From an uncultured Clostridia bacterium (GTDB taxonomy: Bacteria; Bacillota; Clostridia; Oscillospirales; Ruminococcaceae), in assembly GCA_937891895.1 (NCBI GenBank), contig CALATN010000183.1, positions 1 to 24,340 of the forward strand: a stretch of DNA of 24,340 bases, read 5' to 3'. The notes beneath the pieces were generated by a model. It searched no databases, was not told the origin of the DNA, and saw only the letters and a list, made by a program, of their open reading frames with translations. Shown here one piece after another: positions 7,193 to 15,128 of the stretch. A program made the translations under genes and the position numbers. Numbering within the stretch: position 1 is the stretch's first letter; every line of letters begins with the position of its first letter.

Positions 7193-8112
7193 GTAAATCC
7201 GTTTCAGCGGATAAAATCCGCAAAGCCTCCCGTACAAAGCAGAAGCTTATTATGGCGTTGCTTACTGTTTTTGCAGCAGTTGCAGCTGTAATATTCCTGC
7301 TTCCTACAGTGCTTACCATTGCAAACTCATTTATGAGCGCATCGGAAATTAACGCAAATTACGGCGCAATCTTTGCTACAACAGAAGAAGGCAGCAAGGT
7401 GTTTGTTTCTGAAAGGGTAAACCTTAAATTCATACCTGATATGGTTTCCTTCAGCCAATATTTTACCGTACTTCTCAAAAGCCCCGATTACCTGCTGAAA
7501 TTCTGGAATTCAGTAATTCTCGTTGTGCCGATTGTGGTATTCCAGCTTGCAACAGCAACCATTGCCGCATTTGGTTTTGCAAGACTCAAGGGCAGATTAA
7601 AGGAAATCCTGTTTTTTGTGTATATAGTTGTAATGCTCATGCCGTATCAGGTAACACTTGTACCGAACTACCTTGTTTCTGACTGGCTCAATATCCTTGA
7701 TACACGTGCAGCAATTATTCTCCCAGGTATCTTCACACCATTTTCGGTGTTTCTGCTTACAAAAATTATGCGTAGAATTCCACCAGTGATGATAGAAGCG
7801 GCAAAGCTTGACGGAGCGGGTGAGCTTCAGATTTTTATGTATATCTGTATGCCGCTTTGCAAGAGTGCATTGTATTCCGTAGCAATCCTCGTTTTTATCG
7901 ATTACTGGAATATGGTTGAACAGCCGCTTATTCTGCTTGCTGATGCGGATTTATATCCGCTTTCTGTGTTCCTTTCACAGATAAATACAGGGGAAATCGG
8001 ACTTGCCTTTGCGGTTGCAACCATCTATATGATACCCGCATTGCTCATCTTCTTATACGGCGAGGAGTACCTCGTTGAAGGAATCACCTATTCCGGTGGT
8101 ATCAAGGGTTAA
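7189..8112 (+). CDS. Sugar-type ABC transporter permease (MalG-like)
   Basis: This 307-residue partner permease has an N-terminal TM, an extracellular loop of about 60 residues and five further TM helices. Its EAA loop reads EAAKLDGAGELQIFMYICMP (about 203-222). The C-terminus, EGITYSGGIKG, resembles the usual MalG-type end. Translation is coupled to the first permease by a 4-bp overlap, and the HlyD-type gene begins 15 bp after its stop. In CUT1 transporters this subunit and the previous one form the translocation channel; the substrate is unknown. What is unusual is the gene that follows rather than this protein. Confidence 0.93.
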   Translation: MSKSVSADKIRKASRTKQKLIMALLTVFAAVAAVIFLLPTVLTIANSFMSASEINANYGAIFATTEEGSKVFVSERVNLKFIPDMVSFSQYFTVLLKSPDYLLKFWNSVILVVPIVVFQLATATIAAFGFARLKGRLKEILFFVYIVVMLMPYQVTLVPNYLVSDWLNILDTRAAIILPGIFTPFSVFLLTKIMRRIPPVMIEAAKLDGAGELQIFMYICMPLCKSALYSVAILVFIDYWNMVEQPLILLADADLYPLSVFLSQINTGEIGLAFAVATIYMIPALLIFLYGEEYLVEGITYSGGIKG

Positions 8113-8127
8113 GAAAGGATTTTTGAT

Positions 8128-10011
8128 ATGAACGAAAATAACAGCAAAAAGAGAGAATGGGTTAAAAATGCAATAATCATTTTCCTTGTGATAATGCTGA
8201 TTTTAACCTTCTTTTCCAATACAATAATGAATTACTCCCTGCCGGAAGTTTCTGCTCAGTATGTAGGAAGCGGCACACTTTCCGAGCAAATCAGGGGCAG
8301 TGGAACAGTTGAAGCAAATCAAAGCTATGAAATGAAGCTTGACGAAACAAGAACAGTTGCATCTGTAAACGTTAAAATCGGCGATATGGTAGAAAAGGAT
8401 CAGGTAATCCTTACTCTTGAAGATGCAGAAAGCACAGAGCTTGAAACAGCAAGAAAAACTCTTGACAGCCTGAAACTTGAATACGAAAAGGCACTTTTTG
8501 CAACAGGTGAAGATTATACTCTCGATAACCTAAGCATAAAGAACAAGGAAGAAGACCTTGCCTTGCTGAAAGCCGATTATGATAAGCGTGATGAATATCG
8601 TAAGGAATATGACTCTGTTGAAGCCAAAATTGATGAATACGAGGCAATGCTTGAATCATATACCGAACAGCTTGCAGCTCTTTCCTCAGATGACTATTCC
8701 GCATTAAGCGGCGAGCTGTACAATAAGGTGAAAAAGGCCAAGGATACATACGATGCCGCTGAAAGTGCAAAAGCAAAAACCGAAGAAAAAATCAAGGATT
8801 ATGAAAGTGAAATTGCCTCGGGCGGAAATGAAGAATCCATAAAGACAGCAAGACAGGCAGTTGAGCAGAAGGAGCTTGAAATAAGCAAGACTGAAAACGC
8901 TATAACCCTTGAATATCTTAAAGATGATTTCAAGCAGGAAACCGTTGATGAGCTTAACGATACTCTTTCACAGCAAAAGCTTGACCTTAAACATCTTCAG
9001 GAAGACTATAATGCAGAGCTTTCCAAATCAGGCTCTTATTCTCGTAACAAGCAGCTTCTCGGCGGCGAACAGGCTACACTTAAAGTTAATATAACAAAGC
9101 TTGATGATGCAAAAGCGAAGCTTGACAAAACTCTTAAGGAGGCTAAGGAGGAAATCAAGAAGAAGCAGGCTGAAACAAAGAATAAGCTTGATGACCTTGT
9201 TGCAGATTCCGAAAACCTGAAGGAAAAGGCAACCAAAACTGACAGCGAAGCAGAGTCTGAAATCCGTGCTATGGAGCGTGAATTGGAGCAGATGAAGGCT
9301 ACACTTGCCCAGAAGCAGCAGTCTGACGCTGCAAGTGCAGGTGCAACCGCACTCGATATGCAGGCAAAGCAGGATGAAATTTCCGAGCAAGAGGAGCTTG
9401 TAAAGAAGCTTGAGTCCAAATCTGTAGGTGCTGAAATCAAAGCAAAGGTTGCAGGCAGAATTACTGAGCTTCCATACGTTGCAGGAGAGGAAGCAGCGCA
9501 GGGTACAGCTGTTGCGAAAATTGAAATGGTTGAGAAGGGATATACCCTTGAAATGACAGTAAACTCTGAGCAGGCAAGAAAAGTCAAGGTCGGGGATGAA
9601 GCCGAAATCCAGTATTTCTGGTACGGAGACGCAAAGGCTGTTTTAAGCGCAATCAAGGCCGATACAAATAATCCTGCAAAGAATAAAATCCTTAAGTTTG
9701 AAATAACAGGTGACGTTACTCCCGGACAAAGCCTCCAGCTTTCAATGGGTGCAAAGGGACAGCAGTATGAAACTATTGTCCCGAACAGCGCTATCCGTGA
9801 AGACAACAACGGTAAGTTCATTCTTGCCGTAAAAGCAAAGAGCAGTCCCCTTGGTAACCGATATACCGCTGAAAGAGTGGATATCGAGGTCGTTGCTTCA
9901 GATGATACATCATCTGCCGTAACAGGCGGACTTTTCGGCGGAGAGTTTATTATCACAACCTCCACAAAGCCTATTGAATCAGGTATGCAGGTAAGACTTG
10001 TAGAATCCTGA
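8128..10011 (+). CDS. HlyD/MacA-type adaptor with very long coiled coil
   Basis: This 627-residue membrane-fusion-protein-like adaptor has one N-terminal TM (about 12-32) and a first half-lipoyl segment (about 55-95, with GTLSEQIRGSGTVEAN). A helical, heptad-rich region of more than 300 residues (about 97-430) is rich in Glu, Lys and Ala. The second half-lipoyl segment (AKVAGRITELPYVAGEEA) and a beta-barrel/membrane-proximal region follow. In Gram-negatives such adaptors link an inner-membrane pump to the outer membrane; in Gram-positives they accompany ABC exporters. MacA's hairpin is much shorter, so this helical region is exceptionally long. AAAGGA lies 8 nt before the ATG. It sits between importer permeases and a MacB-like protein, a mixture not explained by either known transporter type. 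Confidence 0.88.
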   Translation: MNENNSKKREWVKNAIIIFLVIMLILTFFSNTIMNYSLPEVSAQYVGSGTLSEQIRGSGTVEANQSYEMKLDETRTVASVNVKIGDMVEKDQVILTLEDAESTELETARKTLDSLKLEYEKALFATGEDYTLDNLSIKNKEEDLALLKADYDKRDEYRKEYDSVEAKIDEYEAMLESYTEQLAALSSDDYSALSGELYNKVKKAKDTYDAAESAKAKTEEKIKDYESEIASGGNEESIKTARQAVEQKELEISKTENAITLEYLKDDFKQETVDELNDTLSQQKLDLKHLQEDYNAELSKSGSYSRNKQLLGGEQATLKVNITKLDDAKAKLDKTLKEAKEEIKKKQAETKNKLDDLVADSENLKEKATKTDSEAESEIRAMERELEQMKATLAQKQQSDAASAGATALDMQAKQDEISEQEELVKKLESKSVGAEIKAKVAGRITELPYVAGEEAAQGTAVAKIEMVEKGYTLEMTVNSEQARKVKVGDEAEIQYFWYGDAKAVLSAIKADTNNPAKNKILKFEITGDVTPGQSLQLSMGAKGQQYETIVPNSAIREDNNGKFILAVKAKSSPLGNRYTAERVDIEVVASDDTSSAVTGGLFGGEFIITTSTKPIESGMQVRLVES

Positions 10012-10025
10012 TAAGGAAGGAAATT

Positions 10026-11090
10026 ATGAAACGAAAACATATTGTTCTTATAATTGTCAATGCAGTTTCGCTTCTGTTTTTCACAATAATGTCCATAGCA
10101 GCATCGGGAATAAAAAACAGCCTTCCCGACCAGCAGGCAATCAGCCGCTGGACTGACGGGACACAGCGTTATTCCCAGATAAGCGTGTTCACAGACGGAC
10201 TTTCCGCTATAAGTATAGATGGAATTTTTACAGCAAGAGTTGATATTAAAAAAAAGCTTGTGGAGAATTCACTTACTTCGGAAAAAGAAAATGCCCGTGT
10301 CTGGGTGGACGCTTTTTCAGGTAAGCACAGCAAAACTGCTATGACCTCTGAACTGGGAAGCGCTGAAGCGGAAATAGTCATCACAGGCGGAGATTTCTTT
10401 CTGTTTCATCCTCTTGAATTGATTTCGGGATACTACTACACCGAGGACAATTTTATGCAGGACAGAGTGCTGATTGACGAAACAATAGCCTGGCAGCTTT
10501 ATGGTGCAACAGATATCGTCGGCAAGCCGCTGGTTATGGGCAACAAATATTTCTACATAGCAGGCGTGTATCGCAGAAGTGACAATTCTGACATTGAAAA
10601 AACAATAGGTGAAACCCCGCTGATGTTTATGCCCTATCAGGGGTACGAAATTCTTGGGAATACGCCGTATTTTAATTGCTATGAAGCTTGTCTGCCAAAT
10701 CCTGTAACAGGACTTGCAGAAAAAATCGTTACCGAGGCAATGGGAGTTAAACAGCCAAATTCGGAAGTGATTGATAATTCTGCACGATACAGCCTAAAAA
10801 ACAGATTTGACATAATAAAGAATTTCGGTATGCGTTCAGTAAGGGGTAACGCAATAGTCTGTCCTTACTGGGAAAATGCCGCAAGAATTACCGAGGATAA
10901 ATCCGCATTAGTGCTTGTTTTCCAGCTTATCGGATTGATAATTCCAATCGGTACGACATTGACATATATTGTTATAGGCTACCGAAAAAGAAAATCATTT
11001 TTCACTTGGTTTGCAAATGCCGTAAAAAGCATTTTCAATAAATTATTTACAAAAATCAAAAACAGAAAGGCAGGTATTGCTGATGAATAA
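10026..11090 (+). CDS. Two-TM protein with MacB-like extracellular core domain
   Basis: This 354-residue protein has a TM near the N-terminus (about 5-27) and a second near 297-320. Between them is an extracellular domain of about 270 residues that resembles the MacB periplasmic core (for example GGDFFLFHPLELISGYYYTEDNF, then VLIDETIAWQLYG and VGKPLVMGNKYFYIAGVYRR). Real MacB permeases have three further TM helices of the FtsX domain and, in MacB itself, a fused ATPase; neither is here. After TM2 there is only a basic cytoplasmic tail rich in Lys/Arg. It therefore cannot pump alone and is more likely a stalk or partner of the HlyD-type adaptor encoded 14 bp upstream. The domain call rests on motif recall and should be checked by profile search. 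Confidence 0.72.
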   Translation: MKRKHIVLIIVNAVSLLFFTIMSIAASGIKNSLPDQQAISRWTDGTQRYSQISVFTDGLSAISIDGIFTARVDIKKKLVENSLTSEKENARVWVDAFSGKHSKTAMTSELGSAEAEIVITGGDFFLFHPLELISGYYYTEDNFMQDRVLIDETIAWQLYGATDIVGKPLVMGNKYFYIAGVYRRSDNSDIEKTIGETPLMFMPYQGYEILGNTPYFNCYEACLPNPVTGLAEKIVTEAMGVKQPNSEVIDNSARYSLKNRFDIIKNFGMRSVRGNAIVCPYWENAARITEDKSALVLVFQLIGLIIPIGTTLTYIVIGYRKRKSFFTWFANAVKSIFNKLFTKIKNRKAGIADE

Positions 11091-13434
11091 AATTGCATCA
11101 AGAATTACTGCAGCAGTAATGGCAGTGGGTATGGCACTTTCCCTTACATCCTGCGGTAAGAAGGAAGTCTACGCTTCCAAGGATAACATTTACTCATCAC
11201 AGAAGGTTGAGCTTCCGGGCGGTCTTGATTATATCAACCGTATGCTCTACGCAAATGACAAATTCTACATCGTAGGTGACAAGTCCCATACAGAGGGCGA
11301 AGGCGAAAATATGACCTACAGCAGCGAAACTCTGTTGCAGGTTGTCGACCTCAATGGTACTCTTGTAAAAGAGGCTGTACTCGTATCAAATGACGGTACT
11401 TCCAACTCAAGCAGATATATCAACAACCTTGCTATGGACAACGACGGCAACCTTGTTGCAATCGAAAACTCTTACGAGTGGAATGAAATAACAGGCGAGT
11501 CCAAAGAAGGCTATTTCGTAAAGAAGTTCAGCACTGAAGGCGAGCTGATTTCCGAGCTTGACCTTGAAAAGTTCAAGGAACAGGCAATGAAGGAAACCAA
11601 TCAGGATTGGTTCTATCCTGAAAACATCAGCTTTACAAACGACGGAACAATGCTTATCAGCAGCAACGGTATGATTTTCGGTGTTGACGATAACGGCGGT
11701 ATGAAGTACGTTATCAAAAATGAGGCCGCTAATGAAAACAGCTGGATGGGCGGTATGTTCAAAGCAGGCGACGGAAGAATTTTCACAATGTTCACAACAG
11801 GTCAGGATATTGACGGTGAGTATATCAGCGAAAGCAAGCTTTACGAAATTGATTGTGCAAATCAGAAGCTTGGCACTGAATACCCATACGAAATGAACGG
11901 TCAGATTATGGCTGGTACAGACGAATATGACCTCCTTATTACAAGAGACTCAGGTCTTGTTGGCTACGATATCGAAACAGGCGAAAGCGAAGTAATTATC
12001 GACTGGCTCAAGTCTGGCATCGACACAACAGCAATGGACAGCAACGGTACAACCGTGTTACCTGACGGAAGAATTCTCTGCCTTACATACGATTATGACT
12101 ATCAGGGCGGCGGCTACAGCTGGTCTACCGACGACCTTGTAATCAACATTCTTACAAAGGTTGACCCTGCTGATATCCCTGATAAGAAGCTTGTCAAGAT
12201 TTATGCGCTCTACCTTGATATCGGCGTTAAGCGTCAGATTGTTGAGTTCAACAAAACAAGCGAGCTTTACAAAATCGAACTTACCTCTTATGACGATTAT
12301 GCAACAAAGAGCTATGACGAAGCACTCAAGAGAATGAACAACGATATGATTTCGGGTAACATTCCTGATATTATCGTGCTCAACAACGAACTTCCTGTTG
12401 ACAGCTACATTTCAAAGGGGCTCCTTGCTGACCTCTATCAGTATATGGACAACGACGAAACAATCAACAAGGAAGACTACCTCACAAATATCTTCGACGC
12501 ATATTCCGTTGACGGAAAGCTCTATGAGCTTGTTCCAAGCTTTAATATCACAACTCTCGTTGGTAAGTCCTCTATCGTAGGCGAAGAGCCCGGCTGGACA
12601 ATGGATGAATTCATTGCCCTCGCTGACGCTCACCCTGAAGCAATGGTATTTGGTTATGAGCAGACCCGTGATGGTGTGTTTATGACTCTTGTTTCCAATT
12701 GTTACGACAGCTATATTGACACAGCAACAGGCGAGTGCCACTTCAATTCCGACGATTTCATAAAGCTTCTTGAATTCTCAAGCCGCTTCCCTAAGGAAAT
12801 CGACTGGGATGCACTTTATGAGGACGACAACTACTGGATGGAACAGGAATCTCGCTTCAGAGATAACAAGGCACTTGTAATGGACCAGTATATGAGCAAT
12901 TTCCGTGCAATCCGTGAAATGGAAATGGGTAATTTCGGTGAGCCTATTACTTTCAAGGGTTACCCTGGTGCAAAGGGCAACGGTGCTACTATCGATGCAA
13001 ATACTTCTATCGCAATCACTTCCAAGGCGGCAAACCCTGACGGTGCGTGGGAATTCATCAAGTATTTCCTTTCCGACGAATACCAGAGCCAGTTTGAATG
13101 GCAGTATCCTATCAAGATTTCCGCACTTGAAGCACAGATGGAAAAAGCTAAGGAAAGACCATACTGGGTTGACGAAAACGGCGAAAAGCAGTATTATGAC
13201 AACACCTTCTACGTCGGCGGTCAGGAAATCAAGATTGGTGAAAACACTGATGAAGACAACCAGCGTGTACTTGACCTTATCAAGTCCACAACAAATGTAA
13301 GGCGCTATGACCGCGATATCTACAAGATTATCGAGGAAGAAGCAGCACCATTCTTTGAGGGACAGAAGACAGCGAAGGAAGTTGCAGATATTATTCAGAA
13401 CAGAGTTTCAAACTACATCGCTGAAAATATGTAA
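11083..13434 (+). CDS. Lipoprotein: propeller-like N-half fused to a solute-binding domain
   Basis: This 783-residue lipoprotein has lipobox LTSC (Cys24). Residues about 40-365 form repeated beta-rich units of the kind seen in beta-propellers: short strands, Asp/Asn-Gly turns such as MDNDGNLV, FTNDGTMLI and LPDGRILC. Residues about 368-783 form a family 1 extracellular solute-binding domain, starting KLVKIYALYLDIGVKRQIVEFN, with NIPDIIVLN, GYPGAKGNG and NPDGAWEFIKYFLS typical of that fold. Such proteins deliver a ligand to CUT1 permeases, here the two at the head of the operon. The ATG at 11083 overlaps the preceding gene by 8 bp; a TTG and a CTG just upstream in frame are less likely. A strong terminator follows directly. 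Confidence 0.88.
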   Translation: MNKIASRITAAVMAVGMALSLTSCGKKEVYASKDNIYSSQKVELPGGLDYINRMLYANDKFYIVGDKSHTEGEGENMTYSSETLLQVVDLNGTLVKEAVLVSNDGTSNSSRYINNLAMDNDGNLVAIENSYEWNEITGESKEGYFVKKFSTEGELISELDLEKFKEQAMKETNQDWFYPENISFTNDGTMLISSNGMIFGVDDNGGMKYVIKNEAANENSWMGGMFKAGDGRIFTMFTTGQDIDGEYISESKLYEIDCANQKLGTEYPYEMNGQIMAGTDEYDLLITRDSGLVGYDIETGESEVIIDWLKSGIDTTAMDSNGTTVLPDGRILCLTYDYDYQGGGYSWSTDDLVINILTKVDPADIPDKKLVKIYALYLDIGVKRQIVEFNKTSELYKIELTSYDDYATKSYDEALKRMNNDMISGNIPDIIVLNNELPVDSYISKGLLADLYQYMDNDETINKEDYLTNIFDAYSVDGKLYELVPSFNITTLVGKSSIVGEEPGWTMDEFIALADAHPEAMVFGYEQTRDGVFMTLVSNCYDSYIDTATGECHFNSDDFIKLLEFSSRFPKEIDWDALYEDDNYWMEQESRFRDNKALVMDQYMSNFRAIREMEMGNFGEPITFKGYPGAKGNGATIDANTSIAITSKAANPDGAWEFIKYFLSDEYQSQFEWQYPIKISALEAQMEKAKERPYWVDENGEKQYYDNTFYVGGQEIKIGENTDEDNQRVLDLIKSTTNVRRYDRDIYKIIEEEAAPFFEGQKTAKEVADIIQNRVSNYIAENM

Positions 13435-13440
13435 AAAGCA

Positions 13441-13473
13441 ACGGGTATCGGAGTAATTTCCGATACCCGTTTT
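13441..13473. terminator. Bidirectional intrinsic terminator between convergent genes
   Basis: A perfect 12-bp stem, ACGGGTATCGGA (13441-13452) with 13459-13470 and a 6-nt loop, is followed by a T-run on the plus strand. A run of A at 13433-13437 gives a T-run on the minus strand. It separates the mixed ABC operon from the convergent AI-2E gene and can serve both. Confidence 0.92.
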
Positions 13474-13474
13474 A

Positions 13475-14548
13475 CTATTCCTCAGCAAGTTTTTCAAGCA
13501 ATAACGCGTAAGCCAGCGACATAAGAGGCACACCTAAAAGAATTCCTGCCGCACCGCCTATTCCTGCCCCAAGCATTATCGCAAGCAGTACAAGTACAGG
13601 TGGAATACCAAGATTTTTTCCCACAACCTTTGGATAAATAAGATTGTTTTCAAGCTGTTGAAGTACAATGATAAACACCACAAACCATATCGCACGTATC
13701 GGACTAATCAGAAAAATCAACAAAGCCGAGGGAACAGTTCCTACAATTGCGCCAACAACGGGAATAAGCGCAGTTACACCAATAATCGTGCTTATAAGAA
13801 GTGCATATTCAAATCTGAAAATTTTCATACCAATGTAGCAGAGTACACCAAGAATTAACGCTTCTGAAATCTGCCCCACAACAAAACGGCTGAATGTGTC
13901 ATAAACCATTCTGTAGCGTCTGCAAACAGCTTCGTAACGTTCTCCCGAATATTTTTTCACAATCACGGAAACACCCTTGCGTATGTTTTCCTTGTCTGAA
14001 AGAATGTAAATCGAAAAAACAAAGCCAATCAAAATCCGTGCCACGCTCCCTACAATGTCCGACCCTTTTATTGCCGCCTTTTCAAGCATTTCGGGCAAGC
14101 CCTTGCTGAAGCTTTCCAAAGCCTTTCTGAGTGCCGTAAAAATTCCCAGCGTGTCGCGTCTTTCCAGCCTTTCACAGTAACCGATAAAGTTGCTGTAATA
14201 CTCATCAAAGTTGTCAAAAAACAGCTTTATGCTTGAAATAAGTTGAGGTACAATTATCCACATTATCCCCGCAACTACACCAATAAGCAAAATATATGCA
14301 GCAGCAACTGAAAGGGTAGTCAGAGCCTTTTCACCTGCCTTTTTAAACAATTTCCTCCATAGCTTACGTAATTGCATCATAGGAATATTCATCACAAAAG
14401 CAATCGCCGCACCGATAAAAAGCGGCATAAGCAGTCCCGCCGCCTTGGAAAGTATCCCGGAAAAAAATTCAGGCTTTATCGCAGCCGCCACAAGTGCCGC
14501 CGCAATAAAAGCCGTGAAAAGTATAGTCCGTATTGTTTTTTTATCCAT
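13475..14548 (-). CDS. AI-2E family (PerM-like) membrane protein
   Basis: This 357-residue polytopic membrane protein has the AI-2E family pattern: two N-terminal TM helices, an amphipathic extracellular region with several helices, then a C-terminal TM block. Recognisable stretches are VGQISEALILGVLCYIGM, the Pro/Gly-rich IGVTALIPVVGAIVGTVP segment and the closing NLGIPPVLVLLAIMLGAGIG followed by LLGVPL. Members have been linked to autoinducer-2 export, Na+/H+ exchange or general efflux, so function is open. The ATG at 14548 is preferred to TTG/GTG codons a few bases upstream because AAAGG stands 9 nt before it. It is the last gene of the minus-strand group, 59 bp after the DUF4358 gene, and ends at the bidirectional terminator. 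Confidence 0.9.
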   Translation of the reverse strand: MDKKTIRTILFTAFIAAALVAAAIKPEFFSGILSKAAGLLMPLFIGAAIAFVMNIPMMQLRKLWRKLFKKAGEKALTTLSVAAAYILLIGVVAGIMWIIVPQLISSIKLFFDNFDEYYSNFIGYCERLERRDTLGIFTALRKALESFSKGLPEMLEKAAIKGSDIVGSVARILIGFVFSIYILSDKENIRKGVSVIVKKYSGERYEAVCRRYRMVYDTFSRFVVGQISEALILGVLCYIGMKIFRFEYALLISTIIGVTALIPVVGAIVGTVPSALLIFLISPIRAIWFVVFIIVLQQLENNLIYPKVVGKNLGIPPVLVLLAIMLGAGIGGAAGILLGVPLMSLAYALLLEKLAEE

Positions 14549-14607
14549 CACGCCCAACCTTTCAGCAGTTTATATTATTTTATGCCGTAAAGGTTGAGTT
14601 ATATGTA

Positions 14608-15111
14608 TCAAAGCAAGCTTTCAATAATTTCCTTTGCTCTTGCATTGTCTGCACAAGCCACAAAAGCAACCCAGTTTCCATCTGTTATAATAACAGCTTC
14701 ATCAAGCTTGTACATCTCCGCAGGTGTGTAATCCTTGTAAATTGCAATCTGACTGTCAAGTCTGCTCTGTACAGCTTCAGCACCCGCCTTTGCAGCTGCT
14801 TCATCATTGAATTTGAATACCGCAAGTTCATCTGGATAAGCTCCGCTTCCACAGATAAATACAGACATTTCGGCAACAGTTGCTATGTCAATATCATAAT
14901 AAGCACCAAGATTTTCAGCAGTCTTTTCCATAGCGGAAGGAATTTCAATCTCCGCCATAACAGCATTCGTAATTCCGTTTGCAGTAGCCTCTGCAACTTC
15001 ATTTACAGTAGCATTAGCCTCAACAGCTTCACCATTACCGTCGCAGCCTGTCAGCATAAGCATAGCTGAAATTGATGCAGCAAATATTTTTGCAGTAATT
15101 ATCTTTTTCAT
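14608..15111 (-). CDS. DUF4358 family lipoprotein
   Basis: This 167-residue lipoprotein has lipobox LTGC (Cys23), followed by an Ala/Glu-rich linker and a compact domain. The pattern PDELAVFKFNDEAAAKAG, then RLDSQIAIYKDYTPAEMYKL and a final ITDGNWVAFVACAD strand matches the DUF4358 family common in Clostridia. Its function is unknown. An AAAGGG ribosome site lies 8 nt before the ATG. It starts 17 bp after the stop of the SGNH hydrolase gene, so it was probably cotranscribed with it; if the hydrolase gene is truly broken, polar effects on this gene are possible. Confidence 0.85.
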   Translation of the reverse strand: MKKIITAKIFAASISAMLMLTGCDGNGEAVEANATVNEVAEATANGITNAVMAEIEIPSAMEKTAENLGAYYDIDIATVAEMSVFICGSGAYPDELAVFKFNDEAAAKAGAEAVQSRLDSQIAIYKDYTPAEMYKLDEAVIITDGNWVAFVACADNARAKEIIESLL

Positions 15112-15128
15112 TGTATAAACCCTTTCCC

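Noticed and set aside
9036..10040. Long open frame of 334 codons on the minus strand opposite the HlyD-type gene
   Set aside because: It lies wholly opposite a clear adaptor gene, is Ser/Phe-rich low complexity as expected from the antisense of coiled-coil codons, and has no recognisable domain.
14548..14607. AACCTTT/AAAGGTT inverted repeat before the AI-2E gene as a terminator or riboswitch
   Set aside because: Only 7 bp with a loop of about 26 nt and no T-run; it probably arises from the ribosome site sequence.
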